Part shown: piece after piece, positions 20,466 to 33,200 of the stretch
Numbering within the stretch: the first letter of the stretch is position 1
How the letters are laid out: the number at the start of each line of letters is the position of its first letter
Assembly: GCA_977017575.1 (NCBI GenBank)
Contig: CDRNVI010000053.1
Coordinates: 124,001-188,000, forward strand
Direction of reading: 5' to 3'
Length of the DNA: 64,000 nucleotides
Source of the DNA: Paramoeba atlantica
Taxonomy: Eukaryota; Discosea
The notes under the pieces: model-generated
What the model saw: the letters and a program-made list of their open reading frames with translations, nothing else
The model's database searches: none
What the model was told of the DNA's origin: nothing
Translations under genes and position numbers: made by a program

Positions 20466-21296
20466 ACTAACTATGTGTATGGAATTTTTTCCGCATTCCC
20501 CAGCAAGGTCGTTTTCGGACCACTGTCGCCTCTTTTACTGTCCCTTCCTACAGTAGTAGTTCGAGGAGTACCCCCTTACATAAGAGTTCTTTTTTCTTAT
20601 ACATCACTGCATTGGACGGCGACGAAGGTCAAAAATTGGCGATTTCTAAAATCGGGGATCTCTAAAATCATATATTTTCGATAGCGATACTTAAGTACAT
20701 AGTGTTATATTTAATTACGGTATTATTTAATTACGCTTTTAAGGTTATTTTTGGCTAAAATTAATCTTAATTAAATTAACCGTAATATAATCCACTCGCA
20801 AATTAATAATTTTTGAACACACATTTTGAGTAACTTTTAAGCGCCCAAGCCATTGGATTCGTCTGTGATCATTTTATAAAGGTTTCTGTTTCGTATGAAA
20901 GTGAGGTCGATGGTGATAGACATGATAAAAAATATTTTGTTTTGGGGGCTAAAAATAATCTTAACTAAAAATAACTGCAATTAAAAATAACCGTAATATA
21001 ATCCACTCGTATTTGAATACTTCACTGTATAATACTTTGTTATTTATTATATTTTTAGTATTACGTTTTCTTTGGTAACAGAGGGTAGAGCGGGAGTGCA
21101 ACTAATTGTGCAACTGACACAATTAACTATTTAGAGACTAAGTTACGCGTTGTGGTCATATTCTTAGCAAGGACATTAAAGATCCTGGAATATTATCCAG
21201 AAGTTCCTTGTGCTCAGGTATTATCAATATCTCTGGAGGAATAGTTCAGTAGAACATTTAAGACAAGAAAAACTTACTTTGCACTAGTCCACCCAA
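20466..21296. other. AT-rich intergenic upstream of the giant repeat gene
   Basis: No supported gene. Two similar AT-rich blocks (around 20740-20805 and 20945-21020, both ending CCGTAATATAATCCACTCG) form a direct repeat about 210 bp apart. A weak remnant of the 110-bp repeat end (GAGGGTAGAGCGGGAGT) is at about 21080. The promoter of the next gene should lie here. Confidence 0.5.
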
Positions 21297-24200
21297 ATGT
21301 CTGGAAAACTATTTGTACGGCGGCCAGCGTATATGTATATTTATGTCACCGTGCTTTATACATGTTTGCTTTGGTATCAGAACAGTCAAATTCAGAAGCA
21401 GCACGAGCGATTTAGTGAACTAGTACACTGGTCTGGTTCAGTTTCACACCCGGGAGTCCATTCTAATCAAAATTGCGGAAGCAATCATACATGTATAGCG
21501 GGAATTGGTGCTTTATATGGCTTTTCAAGCGATGTGTCACCCAGCATAAATAATGAAGCATGTAATTTGAATACTCATCTGAGAAATGCCCCCAAAAATG
21601 AACGATATCCAACTACACCACTGTATCAAACCGTTAAAAACAGCAGCCTCCAAACGTTAGATAATACACGGAGTAATAGAGAGTGTTCCAACTCAGAGTT
21701 ACTTTGGACACAAGGAAGCTTTATCAGAGATGGGGATGATTCTCTCGTACATTCACAGGAACATGTGCCAAAATCTATTGGTAGACAGTCGTTGCACTAT
21801 TCCATAATTAGGAATGAATTCAATACGTTGTACATAAATAGAGACTCCACACTTGTAATACCAGCATCACAAGTCTCCTCCAAAGAAAGCTCTATCCCTC
21901 CAAGCGCTCTACTCCTAGCGTTGTTTTGCGTACTCTTGTTCTATATCCAGGCCTATGATCAATCAAACACAATTTTCAATTTCCCCATGAAAGGAATTAA
22001 CCATGTACTACAAGAAAGAAAATTAAAAATAACTGAACATGACGACACGCTTAAGCAACAGGACGAAAAAATACTAGACCTCCATCTACAGAATCGAACT
22101 CACAGACAACATAAATTGACTCAGACATTGTACAACATTAAAATCATAGGACAACTTAGGAGCTGCATGGAACAACAAAAGATCCTTTACTTAGCTCTCA
22201 GTCGTTCACAACAATCACATAACGATCGAATCGAAATCCTTAATCAAGAGGCAAAAACATTACAAACTCGAATATCACAGACACGTCACCACATCCAAAC
22301 TAAAACTGCAACACAGCTTGCAAACTTTAAACAACACTTTGAGCAAATCTCTACGGAACGCACTCAAAAAAATGAATCTAGCCAAAACAAGGTCGGTGAT
22401 ATACAGGATCAATTAAATGAGACTAAAAAAACCTTGTCCGCTCACGTTTCTTTGTGCGGTGACACCCTAGATAAGCACTGTTCACAGATACAAAGCGTGG
22501 AGAATCGCATTGAACCTCTTGTAGCCTCGTGTGTCGAGGAAATCCTGCCTCAACACGAGCGTATTGTCGAACTTGGGCGTCGCAGTGATAATCATGCCGA
22601 GTCTCTCCAATCCTTGGCGAGTTCTGTACAAGCCATTGATCACCACATCACGGAGACCGATTCTAAGCTTGGCTCTGTTCATGACAACATTGCAGCCCTG
22701 CAGGGTCAGCTAAACACAGCTGAAAATAGCTTATCCGCTCACGTTTCTTTGTGTGGTGACACCCTAGATAAGCACTGTTCACAAATACAAAGCGTGGAGA
22801 ATCGCATTGAACCTCTTGTTGCCTCGTGTGTCGAGGAAATCCTGCCGCAACACGAGCGTATTGTCGAGCTTGGGCGTCGCAGTGATAATCATGCCGAGTC
22901 TCTCCAATCCATGGCAAGTTCTGTACAAGCCATTGATCACCACATCACGGAGACCGATTCGAAGCTTGGTTCTGTTCTTGACAACATTGCAGCCCTGCAG
23001 GGTCAGCTAAACACAGCTGAAAATAGCTTATCCGCTCACGTTTCTTTGTGTGGTGACACCCTAGATAAGCACTGTTCACAAATACAAAGCGTGGAGAATC
23101 GCATTGAACCTCTTGTTGCCTCGTGTGTCGAGGAAATCCTGCCGCAACACGAGCGTATTGTCGAACTTGGGCGTCGCAGTGATAATCATGCCGAGTCTCT
23201 CCAATCCTTGGCGAGTTCTGTACAAGCCATTGATCACCACATCACGGAGACCGATTCTAAGCTTGGCTCTGTTCATGACAACATTGCAGCCCTGCAGGGT
23301 CAGCTAAACACAGCTGAAAATAGCTTATCCGCTCACGTTTCTTTGTGTGGTGACACCCTAGATAAGCACTGTTCACAAATACAAAGCGTGGAGAATCGCA
23401 TTGAACCTCTTGTTGCCTCGTGTGTCGAGGAAATCCTGCCGCAACACGAGCGTATTGTCGAACTTAGGCGTCGCAGTGATAATCATGCCGAGTCTCTCCA
23501 ATCCTTGGCGAGTTCTGTACAAGCCATTGATCACCACATCACGGAGACCGATTCGAAGCTTGGCTCTGTTCATGACAACATTGCAGCCCTGCAGGGTCAG
23601 CTAAACACAGCTGAAAATAGCTTATCCGCTCACGTTTCTTTGTGTGGTGACACCCTAGATAAGCACTGTTCACAAATACAAAGCGTGGAGAATCGCATTG
23701 AACCTCTTGTTGCCTCGTGTGTCGAGGAAATCCTGCCGCAACACGAGCGTATTGTCGAACTTGGGCGTCGCTGTGATAATCATGCCGAGTCTCTCCAATC
23801 CTTGGCGAGTTCTGTACAAGCCATTGATCACCACATCACGGAGACCGATTCGAAGCTTGGCTCTGTTCATGACAACATTGCAGCCCTGCAGGGTCAGCTA
23901 AACACAGCTGAAAATAGCTTATCCGCTCACGTTTCTTTGTGTGGTGACACCCTAGATAAGCACTGTTCACAAATACAAAGCGTGGAGAATCGCATTGAAC
24001 CTCTTGTTGCCTCGTGTGTCGAGGAAATCCTGCCGCAACACGAGCGTATTGTCGAGCTTGGGCGTCGCAGTGATAATCATGCCGAGTCTCTCCAATCCAT
24101 GGCAAGTTCTGTACAAGCCATTGATCACCACATCACGGAGACCGATTCGAAGCTTGGTTCTGTTCTTGACAACATTGCAGCCCTGCAGGGTCAGCAAAAC

Positions 24201-27200
24201 ACAGCTGAAAATAGCTTATTCGCTCACGTTTCTTTGTGCGGTGACACCCTAGATAAGCACTGTTCACAAATACAAAGCGTGGAGAATCGCATTGAACCTC
24301 TTGTTGCCTCGTGTGTCGAGGAAATCCTGCCGCAACACGAGCGTATTGTCGAACTTGGGCGTCGCTGTGATAATCATGCCGAGTCTCTCCAATCCTTGGC
24401 GAGTTCTGTACAAGCCATTGATCACCACATCACGGAGACCGATTCGAAGCTTGGCTCTGTTCATGACAACATTGCAGCCCTGCAGGGTCAGCTAAACACA
24501 GCTGAAAATAGCTTATCCGCTCACGTTTCTTTGTGTGGTGACACCCTAGATAAGCACTGTTCACAAATACAAAGCGTGGAGAATCGCATTGAACCTCTTG
24601 TTGCCTCGTGTGTCGAGGAAATCCTGCCGCAACACGAGCGTATTGTCGAGCTTGGGCGTCGCAGTGATAATCATGCCGAGTCTTTCCACACCTTGGCGAG
24701 TTCTGTACAAGCCATTGATCACCACATCACGGAGACCGATTCGAAGCTTGGCTCTGTTCATGACAACATTGCAGCCCTGCAGGGTCAGCTAAACACAGCT
24801 GAAAATAGCTTATTCGCTCACGTTTCTTTGTGCGGTGACACCCTAGATAAGCACTGTTCACAAATACAAAGCGTGGAGAATCGCATTGAACCTCTTGTTG
24901 CCTCGTGTGTCGAGGAAATCCTGCCGCAACACGAGCGTATTGTCGAGCTTGGGCGTCGCAGTGATAATCATGCCGAGTCTCTCCAATCCTTGGCGAGTTC
25001 TGTACAAGCCATTGATCACCACATCACGGAGACCGATTCGAAGCTTGGTTCTGTTCTTGACAACATTGCAGCCCTGCAGGGTCAGCTAAACACAGCTGAA
25101 AATAGCTTATCCGCTCACGTTTCTTTGTGTGGTGACACCCTAGATAAGCACTGTTCACAAATACAAAGCGTGGAGAATCGCATTGAACCTCTTGTTGCCT
25201 CGTGTGTCGAGGAAATCCTGCCGCAACACGAGCGTATTGTCGAACTTGGGCGTCGCTGTGATAATCATGCCGAGTCTCTCCAATCCTTGGCGAGTTCTGT
25301 ACAAGCCATTGATCACCACATCACGGAGACCGATTCGAAGCTTGGCTCTGTTCATGACAACATTGCAGCCCTGCAGGGTCAGCTAAACACAGCTGAAAAT
25401 AGCTTATCCGCTCACGTTTCTTTGTGTGGTGACACCCTAGATAAGCACTGTTCACAAATACAAAGCGTGGAGAATCGCATTGAACCTCTTGTTGCCTCGT
25501 GTGTCGAGGAAATCCTGCCGCAACACGAGCGTATTGTCGAACTTGGGCGTCGCTGTGATAATCATGCCGAGTCTCTCCAATCCTTGGCGAGTTCTGTACA
25601 AGCCATTGATCACCACATCACGGAGACCGATTCGAAGCTTGGCTCTGTTCATGACAACATTGCAGCCCTGCAGGGTCAGCTAAACACAGCTGAAAATAGC
25701 TTATCCGCTCACGTTTCTTTGTGTGGTGACACCCTAGATAAGCACTGTTCACAAATACAAAGCGTGGAGAATCGCATTGAACCTCTTGTTGCCTCGTGTG
25801 TCGAGGAAATCCTGCCGCAACACGAGCGTATTGTCGAACTTAGGCGTCGCAGTGATAATCATGCCGAGTCTCTCCAATCCTTGGCGAGTTCTGTACAAGC
25901 CATTGATCACCACATCACGGAGACCGATTCGAAGCTTGGCTCTGTTCATGACAACATTGCAGCCCTGCAGGGTCAGCTAAACACAGCTGAAAATAGCTTA
26001 TTCGCTCACGTTTCTTTGTGCGGTGACACCCTAGATAAGCACTGTTCACAAATACAAAGCGTGGAGAATCGCATTGAACCTCTTGTTGCCTCGTGTGTCG
26101 AGGAAATCCTGCCGCAACACGAGCGTATTGTCGAGCTTGGGCGTCGCTGTGATAATCATGCCGAGTCTTTCCACACCTTGGCGAGTTCTGTACAAGCCAT
26201 TGATCACCACATCACGGAGACCGATTCGAAGCTTGGCTCTGTTCATGACAACATTGCAGCCCTGCAGGGTCAGCTAAACACAGCTGAAAATAGCTTATCC
26301 GCTCACGTTTCTTTGTGTGGTGACACCCTAGATAAGCACTGTTCACAAATACAAAGCGTGGAGAATCGCATTGAACCTCTTGTTGCCTCGTGTGTCGAGG
26401 AAATCCTGCCGCAACACGAGCGTATTGTCGAGCTTGGGCGTCGCAGTGATAATCATGCCGAGTCTCTCCAATCCATGGCAAGTTCTGTACAAGCCATTGA
26501 TCACCACATCACGGAGACCGATTCGAAGCTTGGTTCTGTTCTTGACAACATTGCAGCCCTGCAGGGTCAGCTAAACACAGCTGAAAATAGCTTATCCGCT
26601 CACGTTTCTTTGTGTGGTGACACCCTAGATAAGCACTGTTCACAAATACAAAGCGTGGAGAATCGCATTGAACCTCTTGTTGCCTCGTGTGTCGAGGAAA
26701 TCCTGCCGCAACACGAGCGTATTGTCGAGCTTGGGCGTCGCAGTGATAATCATGCCGAGTCTCTCCAATCCATGGCAAGTTCTGTACAAGCCATTGATCA
26801 CCACATCACGGAGACCGATTCGAAGCTTGGTTCTGTTCTTGACAACATTGCAGCCCTGCAGGGTCAGCAAAACACAGCTGAAAATAGCTTATTCGCTCAC
26901 GTTTCTTTGTGTGGTGACACCCTAGATAAGCACTGCTCACAAATACAAAGCGTGGAGAATCGCATTGAACCTCTTGTTGCCTCGTGTGTCGAGGAAATCC
27001 TGCCGCAACACGAGCGTATTGTCGAGCTTGGGCGTCGCAGTGATAATCATGCCGAGTCTCTCCAATCCTTGGCGAGTTCTGTACAAGCCATTGATCACCA
27101 CATCACGGAGACCGATTCGAAGCTTGGCTCTGTTCATGACAACATTGCAGCCCTGCAGGGTCAGCTAAATGCAGCTGAAAATAGCTTATCCGCTCACGTT

Positions 27201-30200
27201 TCTTTGTGTGGTGACACCCTAGATAAGCACTGTTCACAAATACAAAGCGTGGAGAATCGCATTGAACCTCTTGTTGCCTCGTGTGTCGAGGAAATCCTGC
27301 CGCGACACGAGCGTATTGTCGAGCTTGGGCGTCGCAGTGATAATCATGCCGAGTCTCTCCACTCCTTGGCGAGTTCTGTACAAGCCATTGATCACCACAT
27401 CACGGAGACCGATTCGAAGCTTGGCTCTGTTCATGACAACATTGCAGCCCTGCAGGGTCAGCTAAACACAGCTGAAAATAGCTTTTCCACTCACGTTTCT
27501 TTGTGCGGTGACACCCTAGATAAGCACTGTTCACAAATACAAAGCGTGGAGAATCGCATTGAACCTCTTTTTGCCTCGTGTGTCGAGGAAATCCTGCCGC
27601 AACACGAGCGTATTGTCGAACTTGGGCGTCGCAGTGATAATCATGCCGAGTCTCTCCAATCCTTGGCGAGTTCTGTACAAGCCATTGATCACCACATCAC
27701 GGAGACCGATTCGAAGCTTGGTTCTGTTCTTGACAACATTGCAGCCCTGCAGGGTCAGCTAAACACAGCTGAAAATAGCTTATCCGCTCACGTTTCTTTG
27801 TGTGGTGACACCCTAGATAAGCACTGTTCACAAATACAAAGCGTGGAGAATCGCATTGAACCTCTTGTTGCCTCGTGTGTCGAGGAAATCCTGCCGCAAC
27901 ACGAGCGTATTGTCGAACTTAGGCGTCGCAGTGATAATCATGCCGAGTCTCTCCAATCCTTGGCGAGTTCTGTACAAGCCATTGATCACCACATCACGGA
28001 GACCGATTCGAAGCTTGGTTCTGTTCTTGACAACATTGCAGCCCTGCAGGGTCAGCAAAACACAGCTGAAAATAGCTTATCCGCTCACGTTTCTTTGTGT
28101 GGTGACACCCTAGATAAGCACTGTTCACAAATACAAAGCGTGGAGAATCGCATTGAACCTCTTTTTGCCTCGTGTGTCGAGGAAATCCTGCCGCAACACG
28201 AGCGTATTGTCGAACTTGGGCGTCGCAGTGATAATCATGCCGAGTCTCTCCAATCCTTGGCGAGTTCTGTACAAGCCATTGATCACCACATCACGGAGAC
28301 CGATTCGAAGCTTGGTTCTGTTCTTGACAACATTGCAGCCCTGCAGGGTCAGCTAAACACAGCTGAAAATAGCTTATCCGCTCACGTTTCTTTGTGTGGT
28401 GACACCCTAGATAAGCACTGTTCACAAATACAAAGCGTGGAGAATCGCATTGAACCTCTTGTTGCCTCGTGTGTCGAGGAAATCCTGCCGCAACACGAGC
28501 GTATTGTCGAACTTAGGCGTCGCAGTGATAATCATGCCGAGTCTCTCCAATCCTTGGCGAGTTCTGTACAAGCCATTGATCACCACATCACGGAGACCGA
28601 TTCGAAGCTTGGTTCTGTTCTTGACAACATTGCAGCCCTGCAGGGTCAGCAAAACACAGCTGAAAATAGCTTATCCGCTCACGTTTCTTTGTGTGGTGAC
28701 ACCCTAGATAAGCACTGTTCACAAATACAAAGCGTGGAGAATCGCATTGAACCTCTTGTTGCCTCGTGTGTCGAGGAAATCCTGCCGCAACACGAGCGTA
28801 TTGTCGAACTTAGGCGTCGCAGTGATAATCATGCCGAGTCTCTCCAATCCTTGGCGAGTTCTGTACAAGCCATTGATCACCACATCACGGAGACCGATTC
28901 GAAGCTTGGCTCTGTTCATGACAACATTGCAGCCCTGCAGGGTCAGCTAAACACAGCTGAAAATAGCTTATTCGCTCACGTTTCTTTGTGCGGTGACACC
29001 CTAGATAAGCACTGTTCACAAATACAAAGCGTGGAGAATCGCATTGAACCTCTTGTTGCCTCGTGTGTCGAGGAAATCCTGCCGCAACACGAGCGTATTG
29101 TCGAGCTTGGGCGTCGCTGTGATAATCATGCCGAGTCTTTCCACACCTTGGCGAGTTCTGTACAAGCCATTGATCACCACATCACGGAGACCGATTCGAA
29201 GCTTGGCTCTGTTCATGACAACATTGCAGCCCTGCAGGGTCAGTTAAATGCAGCTGAAAATAGCCTATCCGCTCACGTTTCTTTGTGTGGTGACACCCTA
29301 GATAAGCACTGTTCACAAATACAAAGCGTGGAGAATCGCATTGAACCTCTTGTTGCCTCGTGGGTCGAGGAAATCCTGCCGCAACACGAGCGTATTGTCG
29401 AGCTTGGGCGTCGCTGTGATAATCATGCCGAGTCTCTCCAATCCTTGGCGAGTTCTGTACAAGCCATTGATCACCACATCACGGAGACCGATTCGAAGCT
29501 TGGTTCTGTTCTTGACAACATTGCAGCCCTGCAGGGTCAGCTAAACACAGCTGAAAATAGCTTATCCGCTCACGTTTCTTTGTGTGGTGACACCCTAGAT
29601 AAGCACTGTTCACAAATACAAAGCGTGGAGAATCGCATTGAACCTCTTGTTGCCTCGTGTGTCGAGGAAATCCTGCCGCAACACGAGCGTATTGTCGAAC
29701 TTGGGCGTCGCTGTGATAATCATGCCGAGTCTCTCCAATCCTTGGCGAGTTCTGTACAAGCCATTGATCACCACATCACGGAGACCGATTCGAAGCTTGG
29801 CTCTGTTCATGACAACATTGCAGCCCTGCAGGGTCAGCTAAACACAGCTGAAAATAGCTTATCCGCTCACGTTTCTTTGTGTGGTGACACCCTAGATAAG
29901 CACTGTTCACAAATACAAAGCGTGGAGAATCGCATTGAACCTCTTGTTGCCTCGTGTGTCGAGGAAATCCTGCCGCAACACGAGCGTATTGTCGAACTTA
30001 GGCGTCGCAGTGATAATCATGCCGAGTCTCTCCAATCCTTGGCGAGTTCTGTACAAGCCATTGATCACCACATCACGGAGACCGATTCGAAGCTTGGCTC
30101 TGTTCATGACAACATTGCAGCCCTGCAGGGTCAGCTAAACACAGCTGAAAATAGCTTATCCGCTCACGTTTCTTTGTGTGGTGACACCCTAGATAAGCAC

Positions 30201-33200
30201 TGTTCACAAATACAAAGCGTGGAGAATCGCATTGAACCTCTTGTTGCCTCGTGTGTCGAGGAAATCCTGCCGCAACACGAGCGTATTGTCGAACTTAGGC
30301 GTCGCAGTGATAATCATGCCGAGTCTCTCCAATCCTTGGCGAGTTCTGTACAAGCCATTGATCACCACATCACGGAGACCGATTCGAAGCTTGGCTCTGT
30401 TCATGACAACATTGCAGCCCTGCAGGGTCAGCTAAACACAGCTGAAAATAGCTTATTCGCTCACGTTTCTTTGTGCGGTGACACCCTAGATAAGCACTGT
30501 TCACAAATACAAAGCGTGGAGAATCGCATTGAACCTCTTGTTGCCTCGTGTGTCGAGGAAATCCTGCCGCGACACGAGCGTATTGTCGAGCTTGGGCGTC
30601 GCAGTGATAATCATGCCGAGTCTCTCCACTCCTTGGCGAGTTCTGTACAAGCCATTGATCACCACATCACGGAGACCGATTCGAAGCTTGGCTCTGTTCA
30701 TGACAACATTGCAGCCCTGCAGGGTCAGCTAAACACAGCTGAAAATAGCTTTTCCACTCACGTTTCTTTGTGCGGTGACACCCTAGATAAGCACTGTTCA
30801 CAAATACAAAGCGTGGAGAATCGCATTGAACCTCTTTTTGCCTCGTGTGTCGAGGAAATCCTGCCGCAACACGAGCGTATTGTCGAACTTGGGCGTCGCA
30901 GTGATAATCATGCCGAGTCTCTCCAATCCTTGGCGAGTTCTGTACAAGCCATTGATCACCACATCACGGAGACCGATTCGAAGCTTGGCTCTGTTCATGA
31001 CAACATTGCAGCCCTGCAGGGTCAGCTAAACACAGCTGAAAATAGCTTATCCGCTCACGTTTCTTTGTGTGGTGACACCCTAGATAAGCACTGTTCACAA
31101 ATACAAAGCGTGGAGAATCGCATTGAACCTCTTGTTGCCTCGTGTGTCGAGGAAATCCTGCCGCAACACGAGCGTATTGTCGAACTTGGGCGTCGCAGTG
31201 ATAATCATGCCGAGTCTCTCCAATCCTTGGCGAGTTCTGTACAAGCCATTGATCACCACATCACGGAGACCGATTCGAAGCTTGGCTCTGTTCATGACAA
31301 CATTGCAGCCCTGCAGGGTCAGCTAAACACAGCTGAAAATAGCTTATCCGCTCACGTTTCTTTGTGTGGTGACACCCTAGATAAGCACTGTTCACAAATA
31401 CAATGCGTGGAGAATCGCATTGAACCTCTTGTTGCCTCGTGTGTCGAGGAAATCCTGCCGCAACACGAGCGTATTGTCGAGCTTGGGCGTCGCTGTGATA
31501 ATCATGCCGAGTCTCTCCAATCCTTGGCGAGTTCTGTACAAGCCATTGATCACCACATCACGGAGACCGATTCGAAGCTTGGTTCTGTTCTTGACAACAT
31601 TGCAGCCCTGCAGGGTCAGCAAAACACAGCTGAAAATAGCTTATCCGCTCACGTTTCTTTGTGTGGTGACACCCTAGATAAGCACTGCTCACAAATACAA
31701 AGCGTGGAGAATCGCATTGAACCTCTTGTTGCCTCGTGTGTCGAGGAAATCCTGCCGCAACACGAGCGTATTGTCGAGCTTGGGCGTCGCAGTCATAATC
31801 ATGCAGAGTCTCTCCAATCCTTGGCGAGTTCTGCACAAGCCATGGATCACCACATTACGGAGACCGATTCGAAGCTTGGCTCTGTTCATGACAACATTGC
31901 AGCCCTGCAGGGTCAGTTAAATGCAGCTGAAAATAGCCTATCCGCTCACGTTTCTTTGTGTGGTGACACCCTAGATAAGCACTGTTCACAAATACAAAGC
32001 GTGGAGAATCGCATTGAACCTCTTGTTGCCTCGTGGGTCGAGGAAATCCTGCCGCAACACGAGCGTATTGTCGAGCTTGGGCGTCGCAGTGATAATCATG
32101 CCGAGTCTCTCCAATCCTTGGCGAGTTCTGTACAAGCCATTGATCACCACATCACGGAGACCGATTCGAAGCTTGGCTCTGTTCATGACAACATTGCAGC
32201 CCTGCAGGGTCAGCTAAACACAGCTGAAAATAGCTTATCCGCTCACGTTTCTTTGTGTGGTGACACCCTAGATAAGCACTGTTCACAAATACAAAGCGTG
32301 GAGAATCGCATTGAACCTCTTGTTGCCTCGTGTGTCGAGGAAATCCTGCCGCAACACGAGCGTATTGTCGAACTTGGGCGTCGCAGTGATAATCATGCCG
32401 AGTCTCTCCAATCCTTGGCGAGTTCTGTACAAGCCATTGATCACCACATCACGGAGACCGATTCGAAGCTTGGCTCTGTTCATGACAACATTGCAGCCCT
32501 GCAGGGTCAGCTAAACACAGCTGAAAATAGCTTATCCGCTCACGTTTCTTTGTGTGGTGACACCCTAGATAAGCACTGTTCACAAATACAATGCGTGGAG
32601 AATCGCATTGAACCTCTTGTTGCCTCGTGTGTCGAGGAAATCCTGCCGCAACACGAGCGTATTGTCGAGCTTGGGCGTCGCTGTGATAATCATGCCGAGT
32701 CTCTCCAATCCTTGGCGAGTTCTGTACAAGCCATTGATCACCACATCACGGAGACCGATTCGAAGCTTGGTTCTGTTCTTGACAACATTGCAGCCCTGCA
32801 GGGTCAGCAAAACACAGCTGAAAATAGCTTATCCGCTCACGTTTCTTTGTGTGGTGACACCCTAGATAAGCACTGCTCACAAATACAAAGCGTGGAGAAT
32901 CGCATTGAACCTCTTGTTGCCTCGTGTGTCGAGGAAATCCTGCCGCAACACGAGCGTATTGTCGAGCTTGGGCGTCGCAGTCATAATCATGCAGAGTCTC
33001 TCCAATCCTTGGCGAGTTCTGCACAAGCCATGGATCACCACATTACGGAGACCGATTCGAAGCTTGGCTCTGTTCATGACAACATTGCAGCCCTGCAGGG
33101 TCAGTTAAATGCAGCTGAAAATAGCCTATCCGCTCACGTTTCTTTGTGTGGTGACACCCTAGATAAGCACTGTTCACAAATACAAAGCGTGGAGAATCGC

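Noticed and set aside
21040-21110. Full copy of the 110-bp repeat end upstream of the giant gene
   Set aside because: Only about 17 bp clearly match; the rest is AT-rich and may be chance.
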